From Neolewinella persica DSM 23188 (GTDB lineage: Bacteria; Bacteroidota; Bacteroidia; Chitinophagales; Saprospiraceae), in the NCBI RefSeq assembly GCF_000373105.1, contig NZ_KB890416.1:108933-172932 (forward strand): a stretch of 64,000 bases of DNA, given 5' to 3'. A program made the translations under genes and the position numbers. A model generated the notes under the pieces. It did not search any database and was not told the DNA's origin. It saw nothing but the letters and a program-made list of their open reading frames with translations. Shown piece by piece: positions 7,856 to 15,483 of this stretch. The first letter of the stretch is position 1, and every line of letters begins with the position of its first letter.

Positions 7856-8725
7856 ATCATCCAGTCATCCGAACTCATCCTACGCCCAAACGGCGCTCTA
7901 TATCACCTCGATCTGCTACCCGGCCAGGTTGCTGAAACGATCATCACCGTTGGCGACCCCGAACGGGTACGGGCGATCACGCGCCGGTTTGACAAAGTAG
8001 AACTGAAGGTTGAAGCCCGTGAATTTGTTACCCATACCGGAGAGCTGGACGGAAAGCGCCTGACGGTGATCTCGACGGGTATCGGGACGGATAATATCGA
8101 CATCGTTTTTAACGAGCTGGATGCCCTGTTCAATATTGACCTGACCCGGCGCGAGGTGAAAGGGGATATTACTAAACTGAGGTTCGTCCGATTGGGGACA
8201 AGTGGTTCTTTTCAGACTGATCTGCCACTAGACAGCTTCGTACTGTCTGAAGCAGCCCTGGCAGCCGACGGTCTGCTGCCTTTCTACCTCTCCGGTGGGG
8301 AACCGGACGAAGCCGCAATTTCTCTGTACGAGCATCTGGAAGACGGAGGCGTGCAACTGCCCACTCCCGTATTGGTCGTCCGGCCTGATTTACCGGCTGT
8401 TTTTGCGAATTCCGATCTGGCCCGGGGCATGACCATGACTGCCGCCGGGTTCTATGCTCCTCAGGGGCGAAGCCTGCGGCTGCCTTCGGGGTTACACCCA
8501 AAACTACTCAGCCGCATGCGCAGCTGGCGGCACGATGCCCTTCGGCTAACCAACATCGAGATGGAGACTGCGGGTATTTATGGGTTGGCGACGGCGCTGG
8601 GCCACCAGGCTGCCTCCGTCTCCGCGCTACTCGCCAACCGTGCAGAGGGTACTTTCAGTAAGCAACCGGCTAAAACGGTGGAGCGGTTGATTGATCTTGG
8701 GTTGGGGCTGATTGGGCAGATGTAG
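7856..8725 (+). CDS. udp: Uridine/nucleoside phosphorylase, non-canonical start
   Basis: A PNP_UDP_1-family phosphorylase, about 289 residues, cleaving uridine with phosphate to uracil and ribose-1-phosphate. Visible blocks are the phosphate-loop VGDPERVRAI, STGIGTDNIDIV, RLGTSGSFQ and the nucleoside-binding NIEMETAGIYGLA. The full-length N-terminus (SSELILRPNGALYHLDLLPG) is encoded in frame from 7844, but between the in-frame TAA at 7841-7843 and GTG at 8066 there is no ATG, GTG or TTG. GTG 8066 would remove the phosphate loop. The best match to family length is one of the ATC codons at 7853, 7856 or 7859, giving M-I-Q-S-S-E. The enzyme assignment is confident; the start is inferred. ruvX shows the same problem. 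Confidence 0.8.
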   Translation: MIQSSELILRPNGALYHLDLLPGQVAETIITVGDPERVRAITRRFDKVELKVEAREFVTHTGELDGKRLTVISTGIGTDNIDIVFNELDALFNIDLTRREVKGDITKLRFVRLGTSGSFQTDLPLDSFVLSEAALAADGLLPFYLSGGEPDEAAISLYEHLEDGGVQLPTPVLVVRPDLPAVFANSDLARGMTMTAAGFYAPQGRSLRLPSGLHPKLLSRMRSWRHDALRLTNIEMETAGIYGLATALGHQAASVSALLANRAEGTFSKQPAKTVERLIDLGLGLIGQM

Positions 8726-8940
8726 AGAAGGAGAGAAGGGTTGAATGTGAGAATGGGCTGCCGCAAGGGCCGTTCGCGGCGCTGCGCTTGCTCACCTGAG
8801 AAGGGAGAATGAAGAAGGGAAGAATGGGCTACCGCAGGTACCGTTCGTTGCTCGCCCGGGCGAATGAGCGCAGCGCAATGAGTAGCACCAGCGGCAGCCA
8901 TTCACCCATTCGTTCATTCAACCATTCATTTGCGCAATAG
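8724..8940. repeat. Composite hairpin element sharing a core with 31093-31245
   Basis: Outer arms (GTTGAATG...GGGCTGCCGC and its inverted copy near 8893-8930) enclose a core at 8761-8895. The core closely matches the core at 31129-31195: CCGCAAG, TTCGCGGCGCTGCGCTT, CTCAC, GGCGAATGAGCG and AATGAGT in the same order. The arm words differ between the two loci. Likely role: RNA 3' end of the phosphorylase gene. Confidence 0.65.
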
Positions 8941-8984
8941 TAATCCCTCCCCATCGTTTTAAGGTCCGGATTAAACAATCAAAC

Positions 8985-9455
8985 GTGTCTTTATTACCCC
9001 GCTTATTTACTTTGGGCCTCCTCTGTCTGTTTACTATCGGCCTTGCCGCACAGACAAATTACGCTGGGATCATCGATGCCTACGTGGGAGGGCATGATGC
9101 GCAGGTATCGTCGGCAAATGCGGCCCGGGTGACCCACGCTCTTGTCACCTTAAGAATCAACGATCAAAATGAATTGGAAGCGCTCATCAGTAACGAAGAG
9201 CAGCTCCGCATTTCTTTGCAACGAGAGGATACAACGGACATGGACTACCTGTTCCCCATCACCATTGACTCCGCCCTGGTCATTATCACCAACGGCACTA
9301 CGGTAATTATTGATCCTGTCGGCCAGATGCACTTTGCACTTTCCCTTAATGCCAATCCGAAATTGCCATATTTTGATGCGGAGCCCACCCTGGTATTTGA
9401 AGGCTATGGTCTGAGCCGTCATTGGGGCAAAGCAGGTGGTTCTTCTATTGATTAA
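8985..9455 (+). CDS. Hypothetical secreted protein
   Basis: A 156-residue protein of unrecognised family. It starts with GTG; no nearby ATG is in frame. The signal peptide ends ...TIGLAAQ near residue 23, so the protein is exported. The mature part is beta-rich and acidic, with DTTDMDYLFPITIDSA in the middle, and has no cysteine. There is no T9SS sorting tail and no lipobox, so a soluble periplasmic location is the simplest reading. It is followed 65 bp later by the TspO-like gene on the same strand, and the two may be co-transcribed. I cannot assign a function. Confidence 0.7.
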   Translation: MSLLPRLFTLGLLCLFTIGLAAQTNYAGIIDAYVGGHDAQVSSANAARVTHALVTLRINDQNELEALISNEEQLRISLQREDTTDMDYLFPITIDSALVIITNGTTVIIDPVGQMHFALSLNANPKLPYFDAEPTLVFEGYGLSRHWGKAGGSSID

Positions 9456-9520
9456 GGCCCATCCGTGGAAAAGCTGAACTACTACTTCTTATCTTCCGTT
9501 TAGTCGGAAACGGTCTGTTT

Positions 9521-10279
9521 ATGTCTCATTCTTCCTCCCGCTTCCTTGCCCTCGTTGGTATGCTTGTTATGTTGGTTCTCTATGTGCTGAATGCCTCGGG
9601 GAACCTGGGCCCTAATCCCATCGGGACAACTTCGACCGCCACCAATCCACTCATTGTTCCTGCCCCGTACGCTTTTGCTATTTGGGCACCGATTTATACC
9701 GGGCTGATCATTTTTCCCATCTTTCAACTGTTCAAAAAACGGGAGAACCATCCTGCCTGGATTCCGCTGCGTCAATGGTTCGCCGCCAATGTGGTGGCCA
9801 ACGGCGTTTGGCTGGCTTTTGCCTCTTATGACTGGCAGTGGCTTACGGTGGCCGTCATCGTTTTTATGCTGATTTCCCTGTTTGAGATCAACCGGTTGCT
9901 GCGGACTATCGAAGCCGCCAAAGCAGACCGGAGCTATTGGCTGGAGCGTCTCGTTTTTAGTCTCTACTTTGCCTGGGTTACGTTGGCGACGGTACTCAAC
10001 GTCAGTTCTGCGCTGCATTTTTATGGGTGGGACGGTTTCGGGGTATCCGAGGTGACCTGGACCATCATCATGATCGTCGTTGCAGCGTTAATTGCTGGTT
10101 ATACCAGTCTTCGTTACCGGGACCCTGCGTTTGCAGGTGTAGTCGTCTGGGCGTTCATTGCGCTGACGATAAAGCATTGGGCGGGGACGCCGGTGCTGGG
10201 AATGGTTGCGGGTGCAGTGGCCGTTGTCTTCGCGGGAATAATGGTTTGGAATGCGCAGCGTCGTGTAGTGGCCGGTTAG
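9521..10279 (+). CDS. TspO/MBR-like tryptophan-rich membrane protein
   Basis: A 252-residue integral membrane protein with about seven hydrophobic segments. The Trp- and Pro-rich loops resemble the TspO/MBR (tryptophan-rich sensory protein) family as found in Bacteroidota: PYAFAIWAPIYTGL near residue 50, FAANVVANGVWLAF near 90, and LYFAWVTLATVLNVS near 150. Family members bind porphyrins or related ligands and affect stress responses, but the ligand here is unknown. The C-terminal segment KHWAGTPVLGM (nt ~10174-10206) overlaps a sequence very close to the dispersed GC-rich 17-mer. The family assignment is by motif appearance only. Confidence 0.6.
   Translation: MSHSSSRFLALVGMLVMLVLYVLNASGNLGPNPIGTTSTATNPLIVPAPYAFAIWAPIYTGLIIFPIFQLFKKRENHPAWIPLRQWFAANVVANGVWLAFASYDWQWLTVAVIVFMLISLFEINRLLRTIEAAKADRSYWLERLVFSLYFAWVTLATVLNVSSALHFYGWDGFGVSEVTWTIIMIVVAALIAGYTSLRYRDPAFAGVVVWAFIALTIKHWAGTPVLGMVAGAVAVVFAGIMVWNAQRRVVAG
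10179..10196 (+). repeat. Possible GC-rich 17-mer, copy 4 (in coding DNA)
   Basis: GGCGGGGACGCCGGTGC differs from the copy at 5012 by one base and is translated in frame in the TspO-like protein. Because it encodes a plausible membrane-loop sequence, chance similarity cannot be excluded. Confidence 0.4.
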
Positions 10280-10457
10280 CCCAACAATACTTCACGCGCT
10301 TAAGAAGCCCTTTAATATAAAAGGTCGGTATTCCTTCACGCATGAGCATGTGGGGCCTCTGCTATGTTTGGGTTTAAATATCTGTAAATCAATTTGTTAC
10401 GCGTTTACAGCGTTTTTTCGAAGGCTAATTTTACAGAACAAGGCGGGTCTTTTCGTC

Positions 10458-10490
10458 TTTGTCCTCCGGGGGGCGAAGGGTCTACTTTTA
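10458..10490 (+). promoter_or_regulatory. -33/-7 promoter in the 10280-10650 spacer
   Basis: TTTG at 10458 and TACTTTTA at 10483 are 25 bp apart, a good Bacteroidota sigma geometry, and point to the lipoprotein gene at 10651. The rest of the 370-bp spacer contains nothing that I recognise. Confidence 0.45.
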
Positions 10491-10650
10491 CCGTGCACTG
10501 TTGGTCCATCACTGAATGAGAAGGGACGAGGCGTTGCAGCCGGGGAATGCTGAAAACCGGGTGTTTATAGAGTAGGTGCGTTTAAATTTATTTATTATGA
10601 CTTTATAAATTGATTCCATTCAATACAGACGTTGGCTACAGCACCTTGCT

Positions 10651-11214
10651 ATGTTCGCTTTGCTATTCTTTTCTATGTCCGGTTGTCAGGAAGACAAAAA
10701 CATCATTTCTGAAAAAGCCAGCGTCACGGTAGAGCAATTCACGGATGCGGTGATTGCTGACGAACATTTTCAGAACGTGTTGACCATAATTTCCGCTGGC
10801 CTGGACGGGAAGGCAGATGAATCTGCCGTTGAGGAGCAGTTGAATATATTATATAATGCTGAAAAGACTGATTACCTGCGCTCCATGTTCGAAATGGTCC
10901 CCGTTAGTGGCTCCAGCGAAGAACACGTAAAAGCAGTTTTTGCGCAGCTGAACAAAAGAATTAACGCTGAATTCGAAGACCTTTATTCAATTACCGATGG
11001 GGCAATGTCCGCTAATGGATCGGCAAATAAGGGCACCCCTTGCTTTGACCGACTGACCAATGACCGGGCAGCTATAAGTACCACGGTGGTTCTATGTACA
11101 GCAGCAGCGTTGATTCACGGCAGCCTGGAGGCTGTCAGGCAATTGGTACAATACAGATTGCCTCTGCTTATGCTAGATTTCACCGTTGCCTTCAAACCAC
11201 CTACTAATCCATAA
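10651..11214 (+). CDS. Hypothetical lipoprotein
   Basis: 187 residues from ATG 10651, with a lipobox-like FSMSGC ending at Cys12. That signal is unusually short and lacks positive charge. The frame is open back to 10609 and would add IDSIQYRRWLQHLA, supplying two arginines ahead of the hydrophobic core, but only ATT codons (10609, 10618) could start it. The true start is therefore uncertain. The mature protein is acidic and mostly helical up to about residue 130. The tail from ~130 is hydrophobic with two cysteines. No family is recognised. It opens a run of small exported proteins (10.6-15.3 kb). Confidence 0.6.
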   Translation: MFALLFFSMSGCQEDKNIISEKASVTVEQFTDAVIADEHFQNVLTIISAGLDGKADESAVEEQLNILYNAEKTDYLRSMFEMVPVSGSSEEHVKAVFAQLNKRINAEFEDLYSITDGAMSANGSANKGTPCFDRLTNDRAAISTTVVLCTAAALIHGSLEAVRQLVQYRLPLLMLDFTVAFKPPTNP

Positions 11215-11217
11215 ATT

Positions 11218-11498
11218 ATGAAATTCATTACTAATTTATTCTTATTCTATTCCTTGCCGGGCCTGTCTCTATTGGTTTTGTAAACGCTGAGAAAACAAAG
11301 TTTGTGGATTGTCTGAGACCTTTTCAAGTATCCATTGCTGCGGCTGACCAGGAATTACAAGATAACTACGAACATTGTGCCGAAGATGCCGATTGGCTGG
11401 TGCGAGGCTGGTGTCGAAAAGAGGCTAGACTTATCTATAGTCGCGATGTAGATTCTGCCGTCAGATCTTATGGCAACTGCCAATTCGGTACTCCCTAG
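11218..11498 (+). pseudogene. Small Cys-rich secreted protein with apparent frameshift in the signal peptide
   Basis: ATG at 11218 begins MKFITNLFLFYS..., a plausible signal-peptide start, but that frame stops at 11281. A shift in the T-rich stretch around 11235-11250 gives a complete signal (ILFLAGPVSIGFVNA, cleavage before EKTK). It continues into a ~68-residue mature domain with five cysteines that ends at 11498. It is either a frameshifted gene, a programmed slip, or initiation at an ATT in the second frame. No family is recognised. It follows the lipoprotein gene by only 3 bp, suggesting one transcript. Confidence 0.45.
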
Positions 11499-11799
11499 TA
11501 TGGATTTTAGGAACATATTCAACAGAAGCCATTTCGAATTTTAATCCACCTAGCTGTAAGGCATATTGAAATGGCAGTTCTGAGTCTGTGGAGCGGTATC
11601 GAGGGTTCTCGGTACCGTTCTTCAGTGATTAACCATGATTTTACCAAGCAAGAACTCAGCGTAGGAGGAGGTATTCGAAACATCCTAAACGTCAGAACTA
11701 TTGAAGAGCGTAATATCTCCATCTACCAGCGCTATACCCAGTCCTATCGCTTACGGCCTAGAACGATGTATTTATTCCTCACTAATACCTTCTAAAACT
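11499..11799. other. Spacer with no supported gene
   Basis: Lies between the small Cys-rich ORF and the convergent alpha-solenoid gene. It holds a 74-codon open frame (11571-11795, +) without a signal peptide, recognisable domain or promoter, which I do not call. Confidence 0.4.
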
Positions 11800-13290
11800 T
11801 CACAGCGCCTCTAAAATAATCTCCCAAAGGTCTTCGTAGGGGAGAATCTCCTGGTCGTAGCCCTGGCTGGTGATGTCGATCTTGACGGTGTCCAACAACG
11901 CGCGTAGTTCAGCCGTTCGCTTTTCAATTCTCGACCGATCAAAATTATTTTTTACGATTAGCTGGAGCATGTGCAGAAAGACGTTGCCACGGAAATTTTT
12001 CTCTACCCCCGCGTAGCGGCTACGGTATTTACCGACGGCCTCAAAACGATCATCCACTTCATCAAGTTTCTGCTGCTGTAGCAGCAAGGAGATCTGGGAA
12101 ATGAGAACGGGGACGTTCTGCCCACGTTTGTCTTTTGAAAAGGTTGGAAGGCTGTTCAGGTAGCGGGTAATGCGAAAAGGATTGGCTTTCTTTTCAGGGG
12201 TCAGTTCAATCCTGCCTGCGTTGGCTAAAATACGGAGGTAGGCACCGTAGATGATCCAGATTTCCTGAAGATAACCAGGGAGTTTCTTGTATTTTTTTCG
12301 GGTAGTAGTGTTCTTGTGGAGATCGCTGGCTTGCGCGTAGCGCTTGGTGTGTAGCAGGAGGATGAAATGCAGTTCTCTTGCTTTGAACCAGTTGAATGAC
12401 TCTGATTCGACCTGGTTATAAATCTTTAATAGTGTCTCCTCTCCCTCCTGATAGTACTTTAGAGGGATATAGCAAGCTATTAAATTAATGGCCAGGCCGT
12501 GGAAGTAAGAAGCATCAATGAATTTATATTCAGCAAACTTTTCTAACACTGGTTTAATGATGGAGACTGCATGTGTGTATTCTCCCAAAGCCATGTGAAC
12601 CGACATTTTCATAGACGTAGTCAGATAGTCTAAGCGTTGAGAGCTAGAGTCACATTCTATGTTGTCAATCTCTTTTACGTACTTCCTTGCCTCCTCTGAT
12701 ATTTCTAATTTTGGAGAGCGATCAGTTACGTATTTCAAGGTGATTTTTGCCCATGAAGCCGTTGCGTGCGTTTCTTTAAGGAAGAGGGACGTTAATCGTT
12801 GAATAAGATCGATCATTTGGGCCGATTCCTTAATCTTTCCTCTGATACTATAGTAGTTTAATAGCTTAGTCGCAGCATTCAGGTGCTCAGCAGTAAACTC
12901 GAATTTTTCACTTATGGTGAGGACTTTTTTGCATACGGCAGCCATGTTAGAATATGCCCTCAATGCATTGAGGTTGTTGGCCAGGCAGAGGAGTGATTGG
13001 CATTCCAGAAAGGCCTTTTTTCTGCTGCTGAACTTGGCCTGTTTAACATCGACAAAAAAGGCGGTATTAAAAAGACGCTCTCTGAGTTGATGCTTAAGTT
13101 TATAGTAAGCATTGCGCTGACCCTCATCATCATAAAGTAGCGGGAATGCCTCGTCATCGGTAAGGTTTTTATTTTCAGTCAACAAATAGTAGAAACGATC
13201 AAGCTTCGTTTGCTGTCCACTGCCGATGATGGAGATGGACTTGGTTTTGTTGCGGTTGAGGACGCCAACTAATTCTAATAGGTGTTTCAT
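11800..13290 (-). CDS. Hypothetical alpha-helical repeat protein
   Basis: A 496-residue, basic, almost wholly helical protein without signal peptide or membrane segment. Residues ~100-400 show loosely periodic helix pairs of TPR-like character (for example LNAATKLLNYYSIRGKIKESAQMIDLIQRL and YFHGLAINLIACYIPLKYYQEGEETLLKIY). No strict TPR consensus is visible, so it is best described as an alpha-solenoid of unknown function. It is divergent from the operator-controlled small genes beginning at 13494, and a regulatory or scaffold role for that cluster is possible but unproven. The 13291-13493 part of the spacer has no gene. Confidence 0.65.
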   Translation of the reverse strand: MKHLLELVGVLNRNKTKSISIIGSGQQTKLDRFYYLLTENKNLTDDEAFPLLYDDEGQRNAYYKLKHQLRERLFNTAFFVDVKQAKFSSRKKAFLECQSLLCLANNLNALRAYSNMAAVCKKVLTISEKFEFTAEHLNAATKLLNYYSIRGKIKESAQMIDLIQRLTSLFLKETHATASWAKITLKYVTDRSPKLEISEEARKYVKEIDNIECDSSSQRLDYLTTSMKMSVHMALGEYTHAVSIIKPVLEKFAEYKFIDASYFHGLAINLIACYIPLKYYQEGEETLLKIYNQVESESFNWFKARELHFILLLHTKRYAQASDLHKNTTTRKKYKKLPGYLQEIWIIYGAYLRILANAGRIELTPEKKANPFRITRYLNSLPTFSKDKRGQNVPVLISQISLLLQQQKLDEVDDRFEAVGKYRSRYAGVEKNFRGNVFLHMLQLIVKNNFDRSRIEKRTAELRALLDTVKIDITSQGYDQEILPYEDLWEIILEAL

Positions 13291-13493
13291 GATTCATGTA
13301 ATAGGCTTGATAGATAAATAAAAAGATGGTCTTTTAGTTTTTGATGCCGACAAAATAAATCGTTGCTGCCAATTAATTAGGCGCTGATATTTGGAGTAAA
13401 CCATAGGGCTGGGGGTAAGGCTTCTCTGCCTGTAATGAGTAGTAAGTGCCTGTTTTTATTAGGCTTTTTCGTGCTGCTTACGGTGGGAATCAT

Positions 13494-13559
13494 AATTCTG
13501 TGGGTAAAAAAGAGTGCATGTCTGTCATGGTAGGTAAGTAGAAGGAGGGGCAACTTTAC
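13494..13559 (+). promoter_or_regulatory. Shared operator/-7 module, copy 1
   Basis: AATTCTGTGGGTAAAA at 13494-13509 and GCAACTTTAC ending at 13559. The distance from operator start to CAWCTTTAC start is 57 bp, exactly as in the copies at 13745 and 14824. Downstream, a 41-codon ORF begins at 13603. Confidence 0.7.
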
Positions 13560-13602
13560 AGTGTAAATAATTCTAACAGTAAAACCAATAAATACTTAAA
13601 CC

Positions 13603-13728
13603 ATGATTTCACTGATCGTTTCCATTTTGCTTTCCCTGAACATCATTTCTACTTCTGCTGAGTATGAGCAAATGTCAGTTGAAGAGCAAGAGTATTTTCA
13701 AATAATTATTACTGATACAGAACTCTAA
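13603..13728 (+). CDS. Predicted 41-residue secreted peptide
   Basis: A short open frame from ATG 13603 to TAA 13726-13728. The first ~19 residues (MISLIVSILLSLNIISTSA) are a hydrophobic, signal-like segment. An acidic tail of about 22 residues follows (EYEQMSVEEQEYFQIIITD...). It lies 44 bp after the -7 box of operator copy 1, giving it a dedicated promoter. There are no cysteines and no known motif. It could be an exported signal or a toxin-like peptide, or simply a chance ORF; the promoter context is the main support. Confidence 0.45.
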   Translation: MISLIVSILLSLNIISTSAEYEQMSVEEQEYFQIIITDTEL

Positions 13729-13744
13729 GTCAGAGGATCTCATC

Positions 13745-13810
13745 AAATCTGCGGGTAAGAATGAATTGAGTATTGTCCTTTTGTCAGCCATTTCCTCCCT
13801 GCATCTTTAC
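13745..13810 (+). promoter_or_regulatory. Shared operator/-7 module, copy 2
   Basis: AAATCTGCGGGTAAGA at 13745-13760 and GCATCTTTAC ending at 13810, again 57 bp start to start. This copy also has a -33-like TTTG at 13780. It drives the gene at 13855. Confidence 0.75.
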
Positions 13811-13854
13811 ACCATCAACAGCAAACAACCTCCTCGCTAACAACATCGAAAAAA

Positions 13855-14310
13855 ATGTCACAGCCTATTTATACCAATATCGCGCCGCTTTCCTCTTATG
13901 AACGCCTGATGCCGATAACGGACTTGGCGGTACAGCGGGGACAACGGGCCGACGTTGTCTTGGGTATGCCAAGTCAGGACTGCCGATTTCACGGAATTTG
14001 CCGGGTAGAAAAGTACGGTGAGGTTTCCGTAAGTAAGCGCCAGGCTTGTAAAGGGGAAACCGTCAACGGTTGGTTGCTACGTCCGCAGCCTAATCACTGT
14101 GTCCTGCTGATTGAAAGAGGTAGGTTAAGTGCAGAACGGGAAAAGTATCATTTTGCTCGCTGCGAGATAGAGGTCCGTCAACCGGTAGACGTTAGTTCCT
14201 TTTTCGCTAAAAATGGAGGTAAGAAATTTCTTCTGCGGAAGGGAGTATACGCGCTCCAATTCACCAAGAATTATTACACCATACTCATGCCCCTTACCAA
14301 TAAGGTCTGA
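13855..14310 (+). CDS. Hypothetical ~150-residue protein with LRKGxY motif (A)
   Basis: 151 residues without signal peptide or membrane segment, hence probably cytoplasmic. A central Cys-rich part (QDCRFHGICRVEKYGEV, then KRQACKG) is followed by a beta-rich stretch (HCVLLIERGRL) and a C-terminal block KKFLLRKGVYALQF. The next gene has the corresponding block EYHLRKGSYPML in the same place, and the preceding strands also align loosely, so the two look like diverged paralogues. It is preceded by operator copy 2. The family is not recognised. Confidence 0.65.
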   Translation: MSQPIYTNIAPLSSYERLMPITDLAVQRGQRADVVLGMPSQDCRFHGICRVEKYGEVSVSKRQACKGETVNGWLLRPQPNHCVLLIERGRLSAEREKYHFARCEIEVRQPVDVSSFFAKNGGKKFLLRKGVYALQFTKNYYTILMPLTNKV

Positions 14311-14338
14311 CTCACTAATCAAATAAATAAGCAACGCC

Positions 14339-14806
14339 ATGAATAATGCCTATAACCTGTTCCTACAGAATTGCCAAAACGGTGTTCTCGTTGAAATGAA
14401 CCTGGTATCGAAAGTTTCAAGTAGCCTCGAATATGCTATTAGTCTCAAAGGGGAAATACTTCCTGACAATCGGTCCAATAAGGTAATGGCCTATCTCCGT
14501 ACCGACCTACAGACCGGTCGCCTGTTGATTCATTTTATCAGGTCTTCGATCTTTATGGAGCCGCAGTCAAGGTATTTCTTTAATGATTTTTTTACTGCGC
14601 CAACAAACTTGTCTTTATCACCCCTGGTCGTCAAAGCTCTGGGATGGAAGCGAGGGGAATATCACCTCAGGAAAGGTTCTTATCCAATGCTGGACGAGGC
14701 TGGTTTTTGCACAGTTTCCGGGCGGGTTGGAAGCCCACAAAAGGATTCGAGGCACACAGGTAGGCACCGCTTGCAAGCAGGAAGTGCGACAGGTGTAGTG
14801 GGTTGA
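14339..14806 (+). CDS. Hypothetical ~150-residue protein with LRKGxY motif (B)
   Basis: 155 residues, 28 bp downstream of its apparent paralogue and presumably in the same transcript. Beta-rich segments (SLEYAISLKGEIL, GRLLIHFIRSSIFMEP) lead to GEYHLRKGSYPML near residue 110. The last ~25 residues are basic and low in hydrophobicity, unlike protein A, and might result from a frame change near the 3' end. No signal peptide and no recognised domain. Pairing with protein A and the shared regulation suggest a joint function. Confidence 0.6.
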   Translation: MNNAYNLFLQNCQNGVLVEMNLVSKVSSSLEYAISLKGEILPDNRSNKVMAYLRTDLQTGRLLIHFIRSSIFMEPQSRYFFNDFFTAPTNLSLSPLVVKALGWKRGEYHLRKGSYPMLDEAGFCTVSGRVGSPQKDSRHTGRHRLQAGSATGVVG

Positions 14807-14823
14807 CTATTGATGTAAGGGTG

Positions 14824-14889
14824 AAATCTGCGGGTAAGATTCCTCGTGAAAATGTCTCTTAATAGTTAATGCCCCACACGCATCTTTAC
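14824..14889 (+). promoter_or_regulatory. Shared operator/-7 module, copy 3
   Basis: AAATCTGCGGGTAAGA at 14824-14839 is identical over 16 bases to copy 2, and GCATCTTTAC ends at 14889, again 57 bp start to start. No -33 TTTG is present, so an activator at the operator probably substitutes. It faces the secreted Cys protein at 15063. Confidence 0.75.
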
Positions 14890-15062
14890 GGTAGCTAAAA
14901 GGGAAGGTCATTTCTAACGTACTGATTTTTTGAAATTTTACAATTGGCCTTCCTTATAGTAGAGCCTAATGTAAACCACCAGTCAAGAACTATGGGTAAT
15001 CCCCAATCAAGAATAATCATTTAACCCGAAAGGGATTTTTTAACCATTTTAAATATTTTATC

Positions 15063-15329
15063 ATGAAGCGCATTTTTAGTACACTTTTTGCCGCCGGACT
15101 CCTCATGTTCACTTTCGCCGTTACGCCGGTATATGCTAACGGTGGCCCGGGAGATGAGACTTCGAAAATTGTCACCACCATTGTGACTGGCGATATAGAT
15201 GGAGACCCGGAAGCACTCCACTGCAAAATTGAGCGTCCTGACGGAACAACGCTTTCCTGTTGGTTCTGTAAGTGTAGCGAGCTCAGTGGTCTTGATCAAG
15301 AGCAAGCGCCTGCAGACGACCAGGAGTAG
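15063..15329 (+). CDS. Small secreted cysteine-containing protein
   Basis: 88 residues. A clear signal peptide (MKRIF...TPVYA, cleavage near residue 24) precedes a Gly- and Asp-rich stretch, then four cysteines in CKIERPDGTTLSCWFCKC, and an acidic tail with DQEQAPADDQE. Small exported Cys-tailed proteins of this kind (for example the NVEALA group) are common in Bacteroidota, but I do not see the NVEALA motif itself. It is preceded by operator copy 3 and followed by a strong hairpin, then the barrel and GLPGLI genes. It could be cargo or a partner of those two. Function unknown. Confidence 0.65.
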   Translation: MKRIFSTLFAAGLLMFTFAVTPVYANGGPGDETSKIVTTIVTGDIDGDPEALHCKIERPDGTTLSCWFCKCSELSGLDQEQAPADDQE

Positions 15330-15362
15330 GAAACAGGCAAGTCGCCCCTGCACGAATGATTT

Positions 15363-15388
15363 GGGTGGTGCCATTTTTGGCACCACCC
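15363..15388 (+). terminator. Perfect hairpin after the small secreted gene
   Basis: GGGTGGTGCC and GGCACCACCC form a 10-bp perfect stem with an ATTTTT loop, with no T-tract after it. It could end the short transcript or act as a partial terminator setting the ratio of peptide to barrel mRNA. Confidence 0.65.
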
Positions 15389-15483
15389 ATAATCAAATAC
15401 TTCATTAAAGAATCCTATTGAGGTGCTCCGTCTGAGATAGAATAAGATACCTCTACGAATAAATTCAATTAAAAATAATTAAA

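Noticed and set aside
10350..10553. 67-codon open frame in the 10.3-10.6 kb spacer
   Set aside because: It covers the likely promoter of the lipoprotein gene and has no convincing export signal or homology.
11571..11795. 74-codon open frame in the spacer before the alpha-solenoid gene
   Set aside because: No signal peptide, motif, promoter or periodicity supports it.
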